Below, one piece after another: positions 1 to 9,795 of a stretch of 38,050 nt of DNA. The stretch covers positions 1 to 38,050 of the forward strand of contig PBAR01000027.1 in assembly GCA_002718285.1 (NCBI GenBank), in the 5' to 3' direction. The position numbers and the translations under genes were made by a program. The notes beneath the pieces are model-generated. The model worked only from the letters and a program-made list of their open reading frames with translations, was not told the origin of the DNA and did not search any database. Within the stretch, counting starts at the first letter, position 1. Every line of letters begins with the position of its first letter. Source of the DNA: Fidelibacterota bacterium. GTDB taxonomy: Bacteria; Marinisomatota; Marinisomatia; Marinisomatales; UBA1611.

Positions 1-26
1 AAATTTGTCAATGGTCCTATAGATGC
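1..26 (+). repeat. Direct repeat copy 1, within module-coding sequence
   Basis: These 26 bases are identical to 1432-1457. Both copies encode KFVNGPIDA and sit at the same place in homologous binding modules. Flanking bases are clearly diverged although the encoded proteins still align, so the repeat reflects duplicated modules with one highly conserved patch. Confidence 0.85.
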
Positions 27-2268
27 CAGTTGGGGCGGAGCCTGGGAATCGGTTCCTGCTGCCTGTGCTGTTGGTGAATTCGCTGACCGGTCCGTTAGTG
101 TCGGATATGAAGATATGGTACTCCCGCCAGTACTGTTTGGTACATGTGAAGTTCACCCTTTTATGATCAATAATTTTGATGCGGAAAGTGATGCCACAGA
201 TGAAGGTACAAATGCCTGGTGGACTGAGTTTGATGAATCAGATAATGCTTCGAACTTCAGTACACTAACCCAGATTCCAACAGATCAGGTCCCGCACCCC
301 GCTGACATTGTAGATTGGGGCTCGCCTGTCATGTCATACCAGTACAGTGTCGTCCATGACCAGGGCTGGGGAGGATATACTGGTGCATATCATAAATTTG
401 ATCAGGCTGTTGACCTTTCAAATTTTAGTCATATTAGCTTCAAATTTTATAATTACGTACAAGCATCAGTATTAGAAAATATGTCACTAAGGCTAAATCT
501 CTGGGATGTCAGCAATGTGACCACCTGGAGCAGTAAAGATGATGTGGAGTACTGGTACTCTTTTTTCAATGCCCCGGGTCCGTTGGATTTTCCAGTATCC
601 AGCGATACTGGTTGGGTTGAATTTAAGGTCCCGCTCATCGGAGCAGGTTCAGCTGTGACTGATCATTCCAATGGTTTTGTTCGAACAGGATGGAATGGTA
701 TAGCAGGGAATGACACTTTTGATAAAGATAAAATTGGAGGTATTACAATTGAAGTTGTTCTCCAGGGATCTGCAGTAGCAGATGACCAGATCTATGGTCA
801 ATTTCTAATTGATGATTTGAGAGCCATCTACTCAACAGATGTTGCAGGCTGTATGGATCCAAATGCATGTAACTATAATCCGGATGCTACAGTTGAAGAT
901 GGAAGCTGCTATGAATGTTCGCAGGTAACATTCTCTGTGGATATGCAACTGGAAGATACCCACGTAGAAGGCGTTTGGGTTGCAGGTGGTGGTTTTGGAC
1001 AGGTAGGATTTCCATTATCTGATGATGATAATGATGATGTCTGGGTTGCTGATACTGCTTTGGAAATTGGAGCTACCTACCTTTATAAATTTAGAAACCA
1101 TCCCCCTGATGGAACCTGGAACAATTTTGAGGAAGCAGGTGGTTTAGCAAATTGTGGCACAGGTGAATATACGGACCGTTATTTTACGGTCCCAGCTGCA
1201 GATACAGCTCTCGGTACAGTATGCTATGCATCATGCCTAACATGTGAAGAACTTAATTTTGTTGATGTCATGTTTGCTGTAAATATGCGAGATGAAGATA
1301 CTGATCCGGCCGGTGTGTGGCTTGCAGGCGGAAATTTTGGAGGAAACCCAGGACACCTGATGCTGGATACTGATGAAGATGATATATGGACAATAACATT
1401 GCCTGCGACACCTAATTCGGATATAACCTATAAATTTGTCAATGGTCCTATAGATGCAAGCTGGCAGGGCGGCTGGGAAGAAGTTCCTTTGGAGTGTTCC
1501 GTAGGAGACTTTGCAGACCGCCAATTTTCTGTTGGTGGTGAAGATGCAATGGCCGATACGGTATGTTTCAGTAGCTGTGAGAATTGCATAGAGGACCATC
1601 CTGTAGATGTAACCTTTAATCTTGACATGAACGGTGTAGCAGGATTTGACGGTTCAGAAGCCCCGTATGTGTTTGGATCGTTTAATAACTGGGACAATAT
1701 AAGCACTCAGACAATGCTCGCTGATTCAGATGGTGATAATATCTATACGGGGACAGTCCCGGACTTGATGTACGAAGATTCGATTACGTTGTTGTTTGGT
1801 TTTGGTTCCAACTTTGAAACGGTTCCGGATACCTGTGGAATTCTTGATGCTTCTCTAGGGATGAATGTAAGGTTACTGCCAATCTATTTAGCCGGGTCTG
1901 ATTCAGTATTGATTCTGGATGCGATTCATTATGGATCGTGTCCTGCTGATACATTGCTGACGAATGATGAAAATGTTGCAATGCCAATACCAACTGAATT
2001 TTCATACAAAACGTATCCAAACCCTTTTAACCCCTATATCAATATCTACTATGAACTTCCGCATAGAGAAAATGTTACTGTTACAATCACGAATCTCTTA
2101 GGTCAAGAAGTCAAAACCTTGGTCAATAGTATGCAAAACCCAGGAAGGTATTTTTATCGTTGGGATGGAAAAGATAGTTTTGGAAAGACCTTACAATCCG
2201 GAATTTATTTCGCTGTGATTAATCGAGAATCCGGAATTGATATTTCTAAAATAACATTTCTTAAATAA
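1..2268 (+). CDS. Modular surface carbohydrate-binding protein with T9SS sorting domain (5' partial)
   Basis: The reading frame is open from base 1, so the N-terminus lies outside the window; the first in-frame ATG (115) falls inside a domain and is not the start. In order I see the end of a beta-sandwich module (1-150), a jelly-roll domain resembling CBM11/CIA30 (about 160-840), one C-x-DPxAxNYxPxA...DGSC motif (847-912), three starch-binding-like modules opening with V-x-F-x-V-D/N-M (about 925-1245, 1261-1590, 1603-1950), and a C-terminal T9SS type A sorting domain (YPNPFNP near 2014, to the end). The protein should be secreted, anchored on the cell surface and bind polysaccharide. A catalytic domain, perhaps a glycoside hydrolase, may lie upstream; none is visible here. 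Gene context with glucanases supports a glucan-binding role. The sorting domain is certain; module names are by resemblance. Confidence 0.8.
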   Translation, partial: KFVNGPIDASWGGAWESVPAACAVGEFADRSVSVGYEDMVLPPVLFGTCEVHPFMINNFDAESDATDEGTNAWWTEFDESDNASNFSTLTQIPTDQVPHPADIVDWGSPVMSYQYSVVHDQGWGGYTGAYHKFDQAVDLSNFSHISFKFYNYVQASVLENMSLRLNLWDVSNVTTWSSKDDVEYWYSFFNAPGPLDFPVSSDTGWVEFKVPLIGAGSAVTDHSNGFVRTGWNGIAGNDTFDKDKIGGITIEVVLQGSAVADDQIYGQFLIDDLRAIYSTDVAGCMDPNACNYNPDATVEDGSCYECSQVTFSVDMQLEDTHVEGVWVAGGGFGQVGFPLSDDDNDDVWVADTALEIGATYLYKFRNHPPDGTWNNFEEAGGLANCGTGEYTDRYFTVPAADTALGTVCYASCLTCEELNFVDVMFAVNMRDEDTDPAGVWLAGGNFGGNPGHLMLDTDEDDIWTITLPATPNSDITYKFVNGPIDASWQGGWEEVPLECSVGDFADRQFSVGGEDAMADTVCFSSCENCIEDHPVDVTFNLDMNGVAGFDGSEAPYVFGSFNNWDNISTQTMLADSDGDNIYTGTVPDLMYEDSITLLFGFGSNFETVPDTCGILDASLGMNVRLLPIYLAGSDSVLILDAIHYGSCPADTLLTNDENVAMPIPTEFSYKTYPNPFNPYINIYYELPHRENVTVTITNLLGQEVKTLVNSMQNPGRYFYRWDGKDSFGKTLQSGIYFAVINRESGIDISKITFLK
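1432..1457 (+). repeat. Direct repeat copy 2, within module-coding sequence
   Basis: Second copy of the 26-base perfect repeat at 1-26. The protein similarity continues for about 45 codons (G-W-E-x-VP...C-x-VG-x-F-ADR) while the DNA identity drops. Confidence 0.85.
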
Positions 2269-2275
2269 TCTAAAG

Positions 2276-2305
2276 AAAGGGCAGGTGAATAACCTGCCCT
2301 TTTTT
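2276..2305 (+). terminator. Rho-independent terminator
   Basis: The stem GGGCAGGT (2279-2286) pairs perfectly with ACCTGCCC (2292-2299) around a 5-base loop, is flanked by A and T tracts, and is followed by T2300-T2305. It starts 8 bases after the stop of the modular binding protein and separates it from the TonB-receptor operon. It is the only strong terminator I found in the window. Confidence 0.92.
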
Positions 2306-2369
2306 ATTTGGATCAATTTATTATTTGATTTGTAAACTATTTATTGTTTCAAGGTAAGTTCCTAATATA

Positions 2370-5198
2370 TTGAAATACTTTTATAATATTATAATGCTAT
2401 TTAGCATTCTGTTTCTAAATCAGATTCTTTATTCTCAGACAGCTGGTAAGATATCTGGAAGAGTAGTAGATGTAAAAAGCAAATTAGCTCTCCCTGGAGC
2501 TAATATTATTTTGTTGCCGGTTCAGTCAGGAATCAGTGCAGATGAAGAAGGATTCTTTAATTTAATTAATGTAAGCCCTGGAAATTATACAGTTAAAGTA
2601 ATGATGATTGGTTATGAAACTGTAGTTATAGAAAATGTTATTGTATCTGTTAATCGAACAACTTCACTGGATATTATTATGAACCAGACTTCCATTGAAG
2701 GGAAAGAAGTTGTGATTTATGCATCGAAATTCAGCAGAAAAAAAGATCAGACAAGTACAGTGAAAAATATATCATCTGAAGAAATAGATATATTGCCCGT
2801 TGAAGATCTTGGAGCGGTGGTTAATATGCAGGCAGGCGTGGTTGCAGGTCACTTTCGTGGAGGGAGGAGCGATGAAGTTAGTTATTTGATTGATGGTGTC
2901 GCTGTGAATGATGTTTTTGGGGGAGTGGTTTCAGTTTCCAATCTTGAAGTAGATGCGGTAAAAGATTTAGAAGTTATTACTGGAACCTTTAATGCTGAAT
3001 ATGGAAACGCTATGAGCGGAGTTGTAAATGCGGTAACAAAGGATGGAAATAATCGATTTGAAGCCAGCATTAATTCAGGCTTATCCTCCTATTTAACAGA
3101 AAATAAGAGAAATGGTGAGAAAGTTTATATTGGTCTGGATCCGTTTGGCATAAATACGAATACAGATTTAAAGTTTAATATCAGTGGTCCTGTCATTAAG
3201 GATAAAATTTTCTTTTTTACTAATTATCGAAGCCAGGAAGTAAATGGGCATCTTAATGGTATTCGAAGATTTAATGTATGGGATCTGAGCGATTTTTATG
3301 ATCAGGATTCTTCCAAATGGTATAGTGAAAATACCGGCGATAGTGTGTATGTACCTATGAATACCGGTGAATACGAGTCACTGATGGGGAAAATATCTTT
3401 TAATTTTGGAAATATTAAGTTCTCAATCATGCAAAATCATAATAATTCTGTATCTATGGGATATAGCCATGTAAGTAAATATAATCCTGATGGCAGATCT
3501 TTTGGTGAGTCCAATACAGGATTAACGATGTTCCAGTTTAATCATTTCCTGAATGATAAAATGTTTTATGATATAAAATATTCTACAACAGTAAATAAAT
3601 ATGGTTCATATGTTTTTAAAGATTATGATTCCTTTACTATTGCTTCAGAAGCGGGTATATACCAAGGATTATTCTATTTTACAGGGGACACCATTTATAA
3701 TTATGTCCATGATAAATACCAGACCGCATACGGTACTGGATTTTTCACAGGAGGCCAGGATAAAGGACACACGCATCGAAGGACGATAACAAGAAATTTT
3801 CGCACGGACTTCGTATGGCAGTTAAATAATGCTCACAGCATAAAAACTGGTTTTTCTTTGTCAAACTATGAACTCATGAATAAATACCACACCATCCGTA
3901 ATGCCTATGCAGGTACTGCGTTAGAGTCTGACCATTATAAGCCAATTATTCTTCCCGATAGTACTACTTATGCAGATGTATATACGGTGTATCCAAAAGA
4001 AAACGCTTTCTATATACAGGATAAATTCGAGTGGGACGAATTTGTCGTAAACATAGGTCTTCGCTACGATTATTTTGATGCAAATACCACATTCCCCAGT
4101 CAGCGCAGGAACCCGGTTAATGCTTCAACATATTATCTGAAGAGTTTTTCCGGTGATGATTCTTTGGATCAGTCTGGCAACTTAATTATCGATGTAACAA
4201 GGATGTCCACGCTGGTAAAATCAAAAATTGCATCGCAGATTAGTCCTAGATTTGGGTTTGCCTGCCAGCTTGGAGGTATTGCAGTACTCCATTTTAGCTA
4301 TGGTCATTTTCTACAAATGCCGCCAATGTATTCTATTTATTCAAACCATTCTTCTATCATTGGCCCCAGTGATTATTCTACAACTGTTGGAAATGCAAAT
4401 CTTGGATCAGATAGTCTTGGGCTGAATGCTCAAAAAACAGTTAGCTACGAAATAGGTCTTTGGCAGGAAGTTGGAAAAAATTTGGGTTTGGAAGTAAGTT
4501 TATATTACAGAGATATTTATGAACTTCTTAGCCTTTCTACCGTAAGTACCTATAATCAGATTGAATACGGAATATATACTAATAAAGATTATGGTAATGT
4601 TAGAGGTTTGGAGCTTAAACTGGACTACAGTAGGAATAATCTTTTTCTTCAGAGTAACTATACCTATCAGTTTACAAGGGGGAATGCAGATAATCCTGCG
4701 CAAACATTTAATAGACAGGGTGCCAGTATCGATAAGGTGATTCGATTTATACCAATGAGTTGGGATCAGCGCCATACCTTCAATATCTCTTTTGGATATA
4801 ATACTTCAATATTTGGTGTAACAGCGACAGGATACTATAATTCCAGTACGCCTTATACATTTTCTCCACAAGGAGAGAGTAACCTGGCATTGTTAAACCT
4901 GTATCCCAATAATGATTATAAGCCATCCAACTACCATGCTGACATGTCTGGATACATTTATCTTCCCACAATGTTTGGCGTAACCCCTAAACTGGAATTT
5001 ATAATGTATAATGTTACTGACCGATATAACGAGTATAGAGTGAGCTCAGAAACTGGTCGTTCTTATACTGCAGTAGTAACTGAGACTGAATTATTGAGCC
5101 ATCGAAGTAATTTTAATACATATGAAGATCGATACAAAGACCCTTCCATGTTTTCTGCACCGCGTCAAATAAAGCTGGGTCTGACTATAGCATTTTGA
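2370..5198 (+). CDS. TonB-dependent outer-membrane receptor with carboxypeptidase-regulatory-like N-domain
   Basis: Outer-membrane active transporter, presumably for oligosaccharides given the downstream glucanases. A signal peptide (1-23, ending YSQ) is followed by a carboxypeptidase-regulatory-like domain (about 25-108), a plug domain (about 125-228, with RGGRSDEVSYLIDGV and EYGNAMSGVVN) and a 22-strand-type barrel to residue 942, ending in F as outer-membrane barrels do. The start is TTG at 2370; no ATG fits the signal peptide. It is first in a plus-strand operon and overlaps the next gene by 4 bases (TTGA). The architecture resembles SusC, but no SusD-like lipoprotein follows; a T9SS-type surface protein occupies that position. 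The substrate is inferred from context only. Confidence 0.9.
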   Translation: MKYFYNIIMLFSILFLNQILYSQTAGKISGRVVDVKSKLALPGANIILLPVQSGISADEEGFFNLINVSPGNYTVKVMMIGYETVVIENVIVSVNRTTSLDIIMNQTSIEGKEVVIYASKFSRKKDQTSTVKNISSEEIDILPVEDLGAVVNMQAGVVAGHFRGGRSDEVSYLIDGVAVNDVFGGVVSVSNLEVDAVKDLEVITGTFNAEYGNAMSGVVNAVTKDGNNRFEASINSGLSSYLTENKRNGEKVYIGLDPFGINTNTDLKFNISGPVIKDKIFFFTNYRSQEVNGHLNGIRRFNVWDLSDFYDQDSSKWYSENTGDSVYVPMNTGEYESLMGKISFNFGNIKFSIMQNHNNSVSMGYSHVSKYNPDGRSFGESNTGLTMFQFNHFLNDKMFYDIKYSTTVNKYGSYVFKDYDSFTIASEAGIYQGLFYFTGDTIYNYVHDKYQTAYGTGFFTGGQDKGHTHRRTITRNFRTDFVWQLNNAHSIKTGFSLSNYELMNKYHTIRNAYAGTALESDHYKPIILPDSTTYADVYTVYPKENAFYIQDKFEWDEFVVNIGLRYDYFDANTTFPSQRRNPVNASTYYLKSFSGDDSLDQSGNLIIDVTRMSTLVKSKIASQISPRFGFACQLGGIAVLHFSYGHFLQMPPMYSIYSNHSSIIGPSDYSTTVGNANLGSDSLGLNAQKTVSYEIGLWQEVGKNLGLEVSLYYRDIYELLSLSTVSTYNQIEYGIYTNKDYGNVRGLELKLDYSRNNLFLQSNYTYQFTRGNADNPAQTFNRQGASIDKVIRFIPMSWDQRHTFNISFGYNTSIFGVTATGYYNSSTPYTFSPQGESNLALLNLYPNNDYKPSNYHADMSGYIYLPTMFGVTPKLEFIMYNVTDRYNEYRVSSETGRSYTAVVTETELLSHRSNFNTYEDRYKDPSMFSAPRQIKLGLTIAF

Positions 5199-8100
5199 AT
5201 ATACTAAAGTACATTTCTTTTTTTGTTTTGTTAAAGACAATCTGTTTGTCACAAGGTTCAGAATATGCTGGTCCTGATGATCCTGCAGGGGATATAGAAG
5301 CTGAAAGAGAAGGGTATATGAATGGTAATAGAATCTATCTATACTACAGAAATACCACCGAACTTTCGGACTGGCCCAAACCTAACGTATCTAAATGGCC
5401 TAATAATCCTGATGGTACAAAAATGCTTGACGGGGTCGGATTACTTGTTGGGGCCAGAGTGTATATCAAAGATGATCTCGATGAAACGACAATCGATACA
5501 ATTCCAATTACCAATTTGGATAATATAGAAGATGAAAATTATCATACTCTTTTTTACCTTCAAACCAGTTATAGGGAAGAGATGGATACAGATCCGACAG
5601 GCCAAGTTGAGTGGGGATTCTATCCTGTATTCGGATACTTTAACGAAAATAGTGAATATCCTGCTTTAAGTAGATTGCCTGAATCTTGGCCTACAGCAGG
5701 TTGGCCTTCCGCCGATGGTTTGATATGGCCAAACGAATGGAATGGGAGATTTGGAAGAGGTATTAAATATGCTGATTTAGAAACATATTTTGTAGTTAAT
5801 GATGCTCATGATCTGGAATATCTAGGCGATGACGATAATGTAAAATATTACCCCAGATATAGTAGTAAAAAAATTAATGCAACTACATCAATTCAGGCTG
5901 GAAGCCCATGGGGCGGGCTTGGCATACGTGTGGAGACTAGGGGATTCCAGTGGAACAACCCTCAGGCTAGGGATGCAATATTCTGGGAGTATAATATAGC
6001 TAATATTTCCAACTATGATTTACCTGAAGTTTGTTTTGGCTATTGGGTAGACAATGCAATTGGCGGTGACGGTGCTGATGATGAAGTGGGTTATTTCAAT
6101 GATTTGTTGGATATGTCTTATTCATGGGATGAGAATGGAATCGGTATAGCAGGTTTACTCCCAGGAATTATGGGTTTTGCTTATCTGGAAAGTCCAGGGC
6201 TCGCATATGATGGTAAAGATAATGATGATGATGGTATTATCGATGAAAAAAGAGATAATGTTGCCAGTATGCTAGTAGGCCCTTATGATGGCATTGACAA
6301 CCTTGACAAGTTTCTTACATTTTACAGGATAACTGAAGCAGAACTTAAAGAGCACTGGGACGCGGATGAAGATCAGGATTGGGAAGATGGTGATGATGCC
6401 AACGGAGACGGTGTATACCAGTCGAATGAAAATCCAGGAAATGATGTTGGATTGGATGGTGTTGGTCCACTTGAAATAAACTATACTGGGCCAGATGAGG
6501 GAGAAGGGAATCACAGGCCTGATTATTTAGAATCAGTAGGTTGTGAACCCAATTTTGCTGCTACAGATGTAACTGAATCTGATATGATTGGTTTAACATC
6601 ATTTCAGCTATTTCCTATATTTGATCAGCATCCCGCTCCACCAGGAAGTCCTTGGTTTCGAAATGATGATGTGATGTGGGATCTCGTATCTGCAGACACA
6701 TTGGCAGAATATTATGGTACAATTGCTAATCTGGTAGAGTTATTTGCATCAGGTCCCTTCCCATTATATAGGGGTAAGACTGAGCGTATTTCAATGGCAG
6801 AAATCCATTCTTATGATCCACTGGAAGGTCTAAGCTCATCCAGCCATTCTGCCCCGGCGTTATTTCAGTTAAAATCTATCGTTCAAACGATCTATGAAAA
6901 GGACTATAGATTTGCTCAGCCACCGAAGACTCCTACATTATCGGCAACCCCAGGTGATGGTTATGTAATGCTAACCTGGGATGATGACGCAGATAAACTT
7001 ACTAGAGATCCTTTTCTTGGAAATGTTAATGATTTTGAAGGTTATAAGCTATTTCGGTCTACAGATAAATATTTTTCTGATTCAGAATTAATAACCGATG
7101 GGTACGGGACACCAATGTTTCTCAAACCTATATTTCAATGTGATTTGATAGATGAGTATATTGGATTTACTGATTATGGTCTAGTTAACGGTACTGCATA
7201 CAATCTTGGAAATAATACTGGTATACAGCACTATTTTAAAGACGAAAATGTTCAAAATGGAAGAACCTATTATTATGCTATTGTCGCTTATGATTATGGT
7301 GCAAAAGATATTGGACCTGGGATATCGCCATCAGAAAATAATACGGTTATTGATATTGATGAATACGATAATATTAGAGGAATAGGGAAAAATATCGCAA
7401 TTGTAACTCCGAAAGCTGATGCCGCGGGATATCTTGATCCTGAAATTATTGTGGATTCTCTTAATAATATGCTTATCGGAACTGGCAGTATTCATCTTGA
7501 AATCGCTGCTAGAAATCAGATAAAATTTGGAAATAAATACAGCATAACATTTGATTTTGATACAGCATATAATGCGTTTAACCGACCTAAATACTATACT
7601 AACCCTGGATTTAGAGTATACAATGAAACTAGCGGAAAAGAAATCTATCGAGAAAGTCCTATCTTCGAGCTAACCAACCATGCGAACTATAGAGGTTCAA
7701 ACCTTATCTATGAAGAGAATGATGATATCTGGATGATGAATACCGGGGTAATGACAGATGTGTTTGAAGGACTTCAACTTAATATATCACAGATCCACAC
7801 AACCCCAGTTATAGATTCAGTAAATACGAGATGGATGGATGAAGAACAATCTGGAGAGATGAATATTACAATTACATCAAGAGAATCAAAATTATTTCCA
7901 TGGGACTGTGAGATTGTATTTACTGATGATATAAGTTATATATCCAAAGTAGAAACTCCATTAGGGATATATGATGAATTTGATAATAGACTTTGGTTTC
8001 CTAATAGGATTATCCTTGATCAGACATTCAAATTTTATGTAATCAATAAATCAATCCTCGATGAGCAAGGGAACTATACATTGATGGATATGGTTGTTCA

Positions 8101-8701
8101 GGATTATATAGGTCCAAGCTGGACATTTGACCAGGAATATAAATTAGAAAATGATCGTATTCTGGTTGGACAGATTGATACATCAAACCAATGGCTGGGG
8201 ACATCATTTATTATTGATTTTTTAAATATTGATAGTGCATTTTATCCTGAGTCTGGATCAAGGTATGCAATAAAATGGGAAAGAAATTTTTGGAAGACTG
8301 ATACCTTTGAATTTTCTATAGATTCATCTAGACAGGTTACTCTCAGCAATTTAAAAACGGATATTCAGAAAATAAGAGTTGTCCCTAACCCGTATGTGGG
8401 TACAAATGCGATGGAAGAAGCGGTAATAAATCCATATTTAAATCAACCTAGAAAACTTATGTTTACGAATATACCATCTCGTTGTCAGATTACTATATTT
8501 ACTTCAAGCGGTGTAAAGGTAAAAACGATTCTGGTAGATGGTAATAACAGATTAGACAACGGAATGGTTCACTGGGATTTATTAAATGAAGAAGGATTAG
8601 AAGTGGCTGCTGGTATGTATCTTTACCATGTTAGACCAGAGTTTACTAACGAGATTCTTAATAGTGCTGAAATGATTGGGAAGTTTGCAATAATCAAATG
8701 A
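5195..8701 (+). CDS. Large surface protein with Fn3-like and T9SS/FlgD-like C-terminal domains
   Basis: Protein of 1168 residues with a signal peptide (1-19, ending LSQ). The first half matches no family I recognise; it carries acidic, calcium-loop-like stretches (DNDDDGIIDE near residue 340; DEDQDWEDGDDANGDG near 390-405). A fibronectin type III-like domain spans about 577-712 (W-D-D-D..., G-Y-K-L-F-R-S, R-T-Y-Y-Y-A-I-V-A-Y-D). The last 105 residues (from about 1062, VVPNPYVG) form a FlgD-Ig/T9SS-type sorting domain. TTG start at 5195 overlaps the receptor stop; the gene overlaps the PorV-like gene by 4 bases at its end. Its place directly after the receptor suggests a surface partner that binds substrate or caps the receptor, as SusD does, without SusD homology (inference). 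Confidence 0.8.
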   Translation: MNILKYISFFVLLKTICLSQGSEYAGPDDPAGDIEAEREGYMNGNRIYLYYRNTTELSDWPKPNVSKWPNNPDGTKMLDGVGLLVGARVYIKDDLDETTIDTIPITNLDNIEDENYHTLFYLQTSYREEMDTDPTGQVEWGFYPVFGYFNENSEYPALSRLPESWPTAGWPSADGLIWPNEWNGRFGRGIKYADLETYFVVNDAHDLEYLGDDDNVKYYPRYSSKKINATTSIQAGSPWGGLGIRVETRGFQWNNPQARDAIFWEYNIANISNYDLPEVCFGYWVDNAIGGDGADDEVGYFNDLLDMSYSWDENGIGIAGLLPGIMGFAYLESPGLAYDGKDNDDDGIIDEKRDNVASMLVGPYDGIDNLDKFLTFYRITEAELKEHWDADEDQDWEDGDDANGDGVYQSNENPGNDVGLDGVGPLEINYTGPDEGEGNHRPDYLESVGCEPNFAATDVTESDMIGLTSFQLFPIFDQHPAPPGSPWFRNDDVMWDLVSADTLAEYYGTIANLVELFASGPFPLYRGKTERISMAEIHSYDPLEGLSSSSHSAPALFQLKSIVQTIYEKDYRFAQPPKTPTLSATPGDGYVMLTWDDDADKLTRDPFLGNVNDFEGYKLFRSTDKYFSDSELITDGYGTPMFLKPIFQCDLIDEYIGFTDYGLVNGTAYNLGNNTGIQHYFKDENVQNGRTYYYAIVAYDYGAKDIGPGISPSENNTVIDIDEYDNIRGIGKNIAIVTPKADAAGYLDPEIIVDSLNNMLIGTGSIHLEIAARNQIKFGNKYSITFDFDTAYNAFNRPKYYTNPGFRVYNETSGKEIYRESPIFELTNHANYRGSNLIYEENDDIWMMNTGVMTDVFEGLQLNISQIHTTPVIDSVNTRWMDEEQSGEMNITITSRESKLFPWDCEIVFTDDISYISKVETPLGIYDEFDNRLWFPNRIILDQTFKFYVINKSILDEQGNYTLMDMVVQDYIGPSWTFDQEYKLENDRILVGQIDTSNQWLGTSFIIDFLNIDSAFYPESGSRYAIKWERNFWKTDTFEFSIDSSRQVTLSNLKTDIQKIRVVPNPYVGTNAMEEAVINPYLNQPRKLMFTNIPSRCQITIFTSSGVKVKTILVDGNNRLDNGMVHWDLLNEEGLEVAAGMYLYHVRPEFTNEILNSAEMIGKFAIIK

Positions 8702-9774
8702 AATCATATATTATTATTTTCAATCTTTTTCTTAGTTTTTGCTATTCGCAATACAGGTATGGTACAACATCCGCTAACTTTTTAGAAATTGGAACAAGCA
8801 GCAATGCAGTTGGTATGGGAGAAGCATATGTCAGTATGGCTCAGGATGCCATATCTGCGTATTGGAATCCTGCAGGCTTAGCCAGTATAGACGGATTTGA
8901 ATTAGGAGTATCATCTCAGCAGTGGGTAGCTGATATTCGACATTTTTCAGCTGCAGCTGCATTAAATATGGGAAACTATGGTACCATCAGTATATGGTTT
9001 ACGGATTTTGATTATGGATCCATCGAAGTAACCAATGTTCTGAATCAAAATGGTACCGGGGAATTTTATAGTGCTAATGAATTGGCTGCAGCAATTGCAT
9101 ATGGAAGAAGTTTGGTGGATTGGTTTTCTTTTGGTGCATCAGTTAAATCAATTAATTCAACTATTTGGCATACATCTGCAAAAGCTACTGCTTTGGATTT
9201 AGGCGTATTAGTAAAAACAAATTTTTTCAAGTTCTCTGAAAACAGAAATGATGGGATGCGGATTGGAATGAGTATTTCAAATTATGGGTCTAGGATGAGA
9301 TATGATGGTATTGATTTGATAAATCCAATCGATATTCTTGAAAACGAAAATGGAAATTATGAAAATGTCATTGGTCAATATAGAACCCAGGCATGGGAAC
9401 TCCCACTTATTTTCAGGATGGGGTTTTCCATCAAGCCTATTGCAAAATACAATCAATCACTGATTTTTTCTTCAGATGTTTTGCATCCAAACAATAATAG
9501 TGAATCCGTTAATATTGGAACTCAATATAGCTATCAAATTCCAGGTGGAAGCATTTTTTTTATTAGAGCTGGTATAAAAGGAATAGGATTGGAACAGGCC
9601 AATGAAGAGACTTCCCTTTTAGGATATAAGGTTCCATTCAACACTGTAACTTATGGAGTGGGTTTTAGTAATAAATTTATGAAAAACCAATATGTTGGGA
9701 TTGATTATTCCTATCAGTCTATTGGACTTCTGGGGGATGTTTCCCTGATCACATTGCGCTTTAAGTTCTTTTAA
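8698..9774 (+). CDS. PorV/PorQ-family outer-membrane beta-barrel protein
   Basis: Protein of 358 residues with a signal peptide (1-18, FCYSQ). The N-terminus NFLEIGTSSNAVGMGEAYVS...AISAYWNPAGLA is the hallmark of the PorV/PorQ (UPF0164) group of FadL-like barrels; PorV of this family receives T9SS cargo at the outer membrane. The C-terminus ends in alternating barrel strands with a final F. ATG at 8698 overlaps the preceding stop (ATGA), implying translational coupling with the T9SS-type surface protein. The simplest reading is a dedicated outer-membrane partner for that protein or for the operon's other secreted enzymes, rather than the genome's core PorV. That link is inference; family membership is well supported. 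Confidence 0.85.
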   Translation: MKSYIIIFNLFLSFCYSQYRYGTTSANFLEIGTSSNAVGMGEAYVSMAQDAISAYWNPAGLASIDGFELGVSSQQWVADIRHFSAAAALNMGNYGTISIWFTDFDYGSIEVTNVLNQNGTGEFYSANELAAAIAYGRSLVDWFSFGASVKSINSTIWHTSAKATALDLGVLVKTNFFKFSENRNDGMRIGMSISNYGSRMRYDGIDLINPIDILENENGNYENVIGQYRTQAWELPLIFRMGFSIKPIAKYNQSLIFSSDVLHPNNNSESVNIGTQYSYQIPGGSIFFIRAGIKGIGLEQANEETSLLGYKVPFNTVTYGVGFSNKFMKNQYVGIDYSYQSIGLLGDVSLITLRFKFF

Positions 9775-9795
9775 TTCATTAAACAATAAAGATTG

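Noticed and set aside
1237..1706. Two overlapping minus-strand ORFs of 120 and 92 codons
   Set aside because: Both lie fully inside the modular surface protein, whose frame has clear domains; they match nothing and overlap each other.
8600..8701. Possible lack of a sorting domain in the 1168-residue protein
   Set aside because: The final 105 residues begin with VVPNPYVG and end in a strand pattern like FlgD-Ig/T9SS domains, so I kept the T9SS assignment though it is less canonical than YPNPFNP.
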